Source: Cladosporium sp. IMV 00045
Taxonomy: Eukaryota > Ascomycota > Dothideomycetes > Cladosporiales > Cladosporiaceae
Length of the DNA stretch: 18,666 nucleotides
Assembly: GCA_001931905.2 (NCBI GenBank)
Contig: MSJI02000057.1
Span: 1-18,666, forward strand
Reading direction: 5' to 3'
Shown here: piece after piece, positions 16,948 through 18,666 of the stretch
Numbering within the stretch: the first letter of the stretch is position 1
Layout: the number at the start of each line of letters is the position of its first letter
Program-made: the position numbers and the translations under genes
The notes under the pieces: model-generated
Told to the model about the DNA's origin: nothing
Databases searched by the model: none
The model's input: the letters and a program-made list of their open reading frames with translations, nothing else

Positions 16948-17644
16948 TATTTGAAGAACAGCTCGGCAGATGGGCGCTTGAGTCAGCGCGGACGCAGTCT
17001 GGACGAGAACGGCGAAAACGATGTTGGTTCAGAGTGGCCGTGGGCAATCAATGACAGTGCATTGAATGGTAGGTTGCCCAGCTGGTGTGGTATGGGGGTG
17101 CAGTGACGGTGGCTGAGCTCTGTCAAAGGCAAGCGGAGTAGAGGTGCGATCGACCGAGGGAGGGTTGTATACAACAGGGACTTGTGAGCATGAAAGGTAA
17201 CAGTTTACTCGTCGCAACATTACCTGATTAGCAGAACCAAGAGACCCAGGGTCTACCGCCCGCACAGATCAAGAAGATTCAACTGGCTGGCGCACACTCA
17301 ACTCCGCCGCCCTGAGCGGCTGCCCCCGCGCCGTTGTTCCACCCTAATCGTGTGAGCTTCACTTGGTCATCAGGAGAGTACAACGATGATGGTGGTTCGA
17401 CCGACGGCTCAGCAGACGGCGGCCTGGAACGCCTCGCGCTGGCGGTTCAAGTCTCCGTCCCCCGGCTTGGCAGATTCAGATTAGAAGCGTTCCCCACCAC
17501 GCGCACAGACACACCACGCGCACAGCCAACATCGACTTTCACCAAGACCTTTGATCGTTCATACCTCAATACACATTGATGCAAAACAGTTGAAATTTGG
17601 CGCGTTGAAGAGCGCAGAGGCTACTTTATGGATCCTGCGCCTTC
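16948..17644. other. Upstream region of the C2H2 gene, no gene seen
   Basis: About 700 bases between the C2H2 start and the end of the pogo transposase. Short frames exist on both strands without recognisable content. It likely holds the C2H2 promoter and 5' UTR near 16948 and the pogo 3' flank near 17644. Confidence 0.5.
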
Positions 17645-18666
17645 CTAATCACTGTGACGAGCTGGCAGTCTCGATTCACGACCTCTTCTTGTCACGGGCT
17701 GTTTCATGCGCTCTTCGATCACAGGCTCTACAGGACTCGCCTTCGCGCTTTTTGCAGCTGTTTGCTTTCTTGGTCTTCCTCGCGGCCTTCGAATTGACAT
17801 GCTCGACTGAGCTTCGCGCTGTTTCAGTGCCATTTTATCCGCCTTTTCCTTCGCTCTAGCAGCCTTCTTTTCAGCAGCTGCTGTCTTCCGGGCTGCAGAG
17901 GCGACCGCTCTGTCCTCACGCTTCCGCTGCGCTTCTTCTTGCTTCCTAGCCTTCTCCTTGGACCGTTCTTGGGCCCTGAGCTCTCTGTCCCGCACTAGCT
18001 GCTCCTTTTCTTGCTCTCTACTCATCGCAAGGTCTCGAGCTCGCTGAATCCTAGTCGGACTCATTATGAGCGTGCCAAACCCTTCAGAAGACCTCAACTC
18101 ATCGAAAACCTTTTTCTGTCGCTTCTTCTTCCTCTGCTGTAGCTTGAGAGCTGTGCCAAACTGCTTGTTTCGCAGTCTCGACAACGTGAGCTTTGCAGAT
18201 AGAGCGAGCACGGTATCGCCGAGCTTCTCGAGCGTTCCCTGCGTTTTCCTGTCACTCCCGGCCACACTGCTGTTGAGAAGAGTCTTGATCCTCTTCGCCT
18301 TCGAAGGCGAGTCGAACGTACTGCTCGAGCTGCCGCTAGCCGGCCTTTCGGCCGACTGACGCCCTGATGTGTCTTCGTCCGCCGTAGAGAACATCGAGAG
18401 CACTTTTTGGGGATCGAATGGCAGGATTCCCGTTTTAGACCATGCAGATGCTATGTTCTTCTCTGTGAACGCTCTCTCAAACGCTGGCCAGAAGATCGCG
18501 AAGAAATCTCGCTTGCTCATTGTTGTACGGCCTTCTGACTGTCGGATAAGGCTGTCGAGCCCTTGGCTGTAATGATGAGCTAGAGGAGCGAACATGCTCA
18601 CATCCAGAGGCTGCAATCTGTGTGTGGAGTGAGGTGGGTAGATGGCGATCAAGATCCTGTGTTGCT
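17645..18666 (-). CDS. pogo-type (DDE_1) transposase, C-terminal part, partial at the right window edge
   Basis: The minus-strand frame is open from the window edge at 18666 (reading HRILIAIYPPHSTHRLQPLD) to the stop at 17647-17645. It begins in the last part of the DDE_1 catalytic domain: PPHSTHRLQPLD holds the third catalytic Asp in the QPLD motif. Then comes ASAWSKTGILPFDP, also conserved in pogo/Fot transposases. The rest is a long basic region, with a Lys/Glu/Arg-rich probable coiled coil (about 180 to 285 residues from the edge) and an AT-hook-like RRPRGRPRK (17782-17765). It ends with RRGRESRLPARHSD. No internal stop is seen, in contrast to the related remnant at 12783-13390, so this copy is younger or protected. 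The helix-turn-helix DNA-binding domains and first two Asp residues should lie past the edge. Confidence 0.87.
   Translation of the reverse strand, partial: QHRILIAIYPPHSTHRLQPLDVSMFAPLAHHYSQGLDSLIRQSEGRTTMSKRDFFAIFWPAFERAFTEKNIASAWSKTGILPFDPQKVLSMFSTADEDTSGRQSAERPASGSSSSTFDSPSKAKRIKTLLNSSVAGSDRKTQGTLEKLGDTVLALSAKLTLSRLRNKQFGTALKLQQRKKKRQKKVFDELRSSEGFGTLIMSPTRIQRARDLAMSREQEKEQLVRDRELRAQERSKEKARKQEEAQRKREDRAVASAARKTAAAEKKAARAKEKADKMALKQREAQSSMSIRRPRGRPRKQTAAKSAKASPVEPVIEERMKQPVTRRGRESRLPARHSD

Noticed and set aside
17388..17405. GGTTCGACC resembling a tRNA B box
   Set aside because: No matching A box or foldable cloverleaf around it.
1..18666. CRISPR arrays, rRNA genes, bacterial-type operons
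   Set aside because: No regular spaced repeats, rRNA-like sequence or prokaryotic gene layout; the introns and transposon types are fungal.

Overview
This window looks like a repeat-rich, gene-poor stretch of a filamentous ascomycete genome. A Dothideomycete is my guess, inferred only from overall flavour. The signs are short spliceosomal introns with GTAAGT-type donors and CTGAC/GCTAAC branch points, Tad1-type LINEs, pogo- and hAT-type DNA transposons, a chromovirus-type Gypsy fragment, fungal zinc-finger regulators, and premature stops of the kind made by C-to-T mutation (RIP-like).

Layout from left to right. (1) 1-~1535, minus: the 5' part of a Tad1-like LINE with an uninterrupted ORF1 (gag) that runs off the left edge. 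It is open in a frame where no complete ORF can be closed inside the window. (2) ~1535-3453, minus: a hAT element whose transposase is frameshifted and lacks its C-terminus. Its CAGGG end and palindromic CAGAC/GTCTG subterminal repeats survive. (3) 3454-5979: no gene I can support. (4) 5980-8578, plus: a PSP1-domain gene with three introns. Its domain core is intact but its tail carries three single-base losses and an 11-bp tandem duplication; the first three shifts cancel, so the frame stays open to 8516. (5) 8936-10815, minus: two LINE 3' portions, one apparently inserted into the other. (6) 10978-11871, plus: an intact-looking gene for a helix-hairpin-helix protein of the DNA-glycosylase (HhH-GPD) type. 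(7) 11908-~12490, minus: a LINE reverse-transcriptase thumb fragment. (8) 12783-~13390, minus: a pogo transposase tail full of C-to-T-type stops. (9) 13517-14640, minus: a decayed Zn(II)2Cys6 regulator. (10) 14693-15126, minus: the 3' LTR, polypurine tract and integrase chromodomain of a Gypsy element. (11) 15128-~15890, plus: another LINE RT fragment. (12) 15865-16947, minus: an intact-looking C2H2 transcription-factor gene. (13) 17645-18666, minus: the C-terminal half of a second pogo-type transposase running off the right edge.

There is no operon or pathway logic here. The host genes most likely to be functional are the HhH protein and the C2H2 regulator; the PSP1 gene is uncertain. They lie as islands among transposon debris of at least four superfamilies, most of it on the minus strand. 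I did not find a convincing new biological system. The most distinctive signals are the 13-unit octad repeat in the LINE ORF1, the compensating frameshifts of the PSP1 gene, and the dense stop pattern of the pogo remnant.
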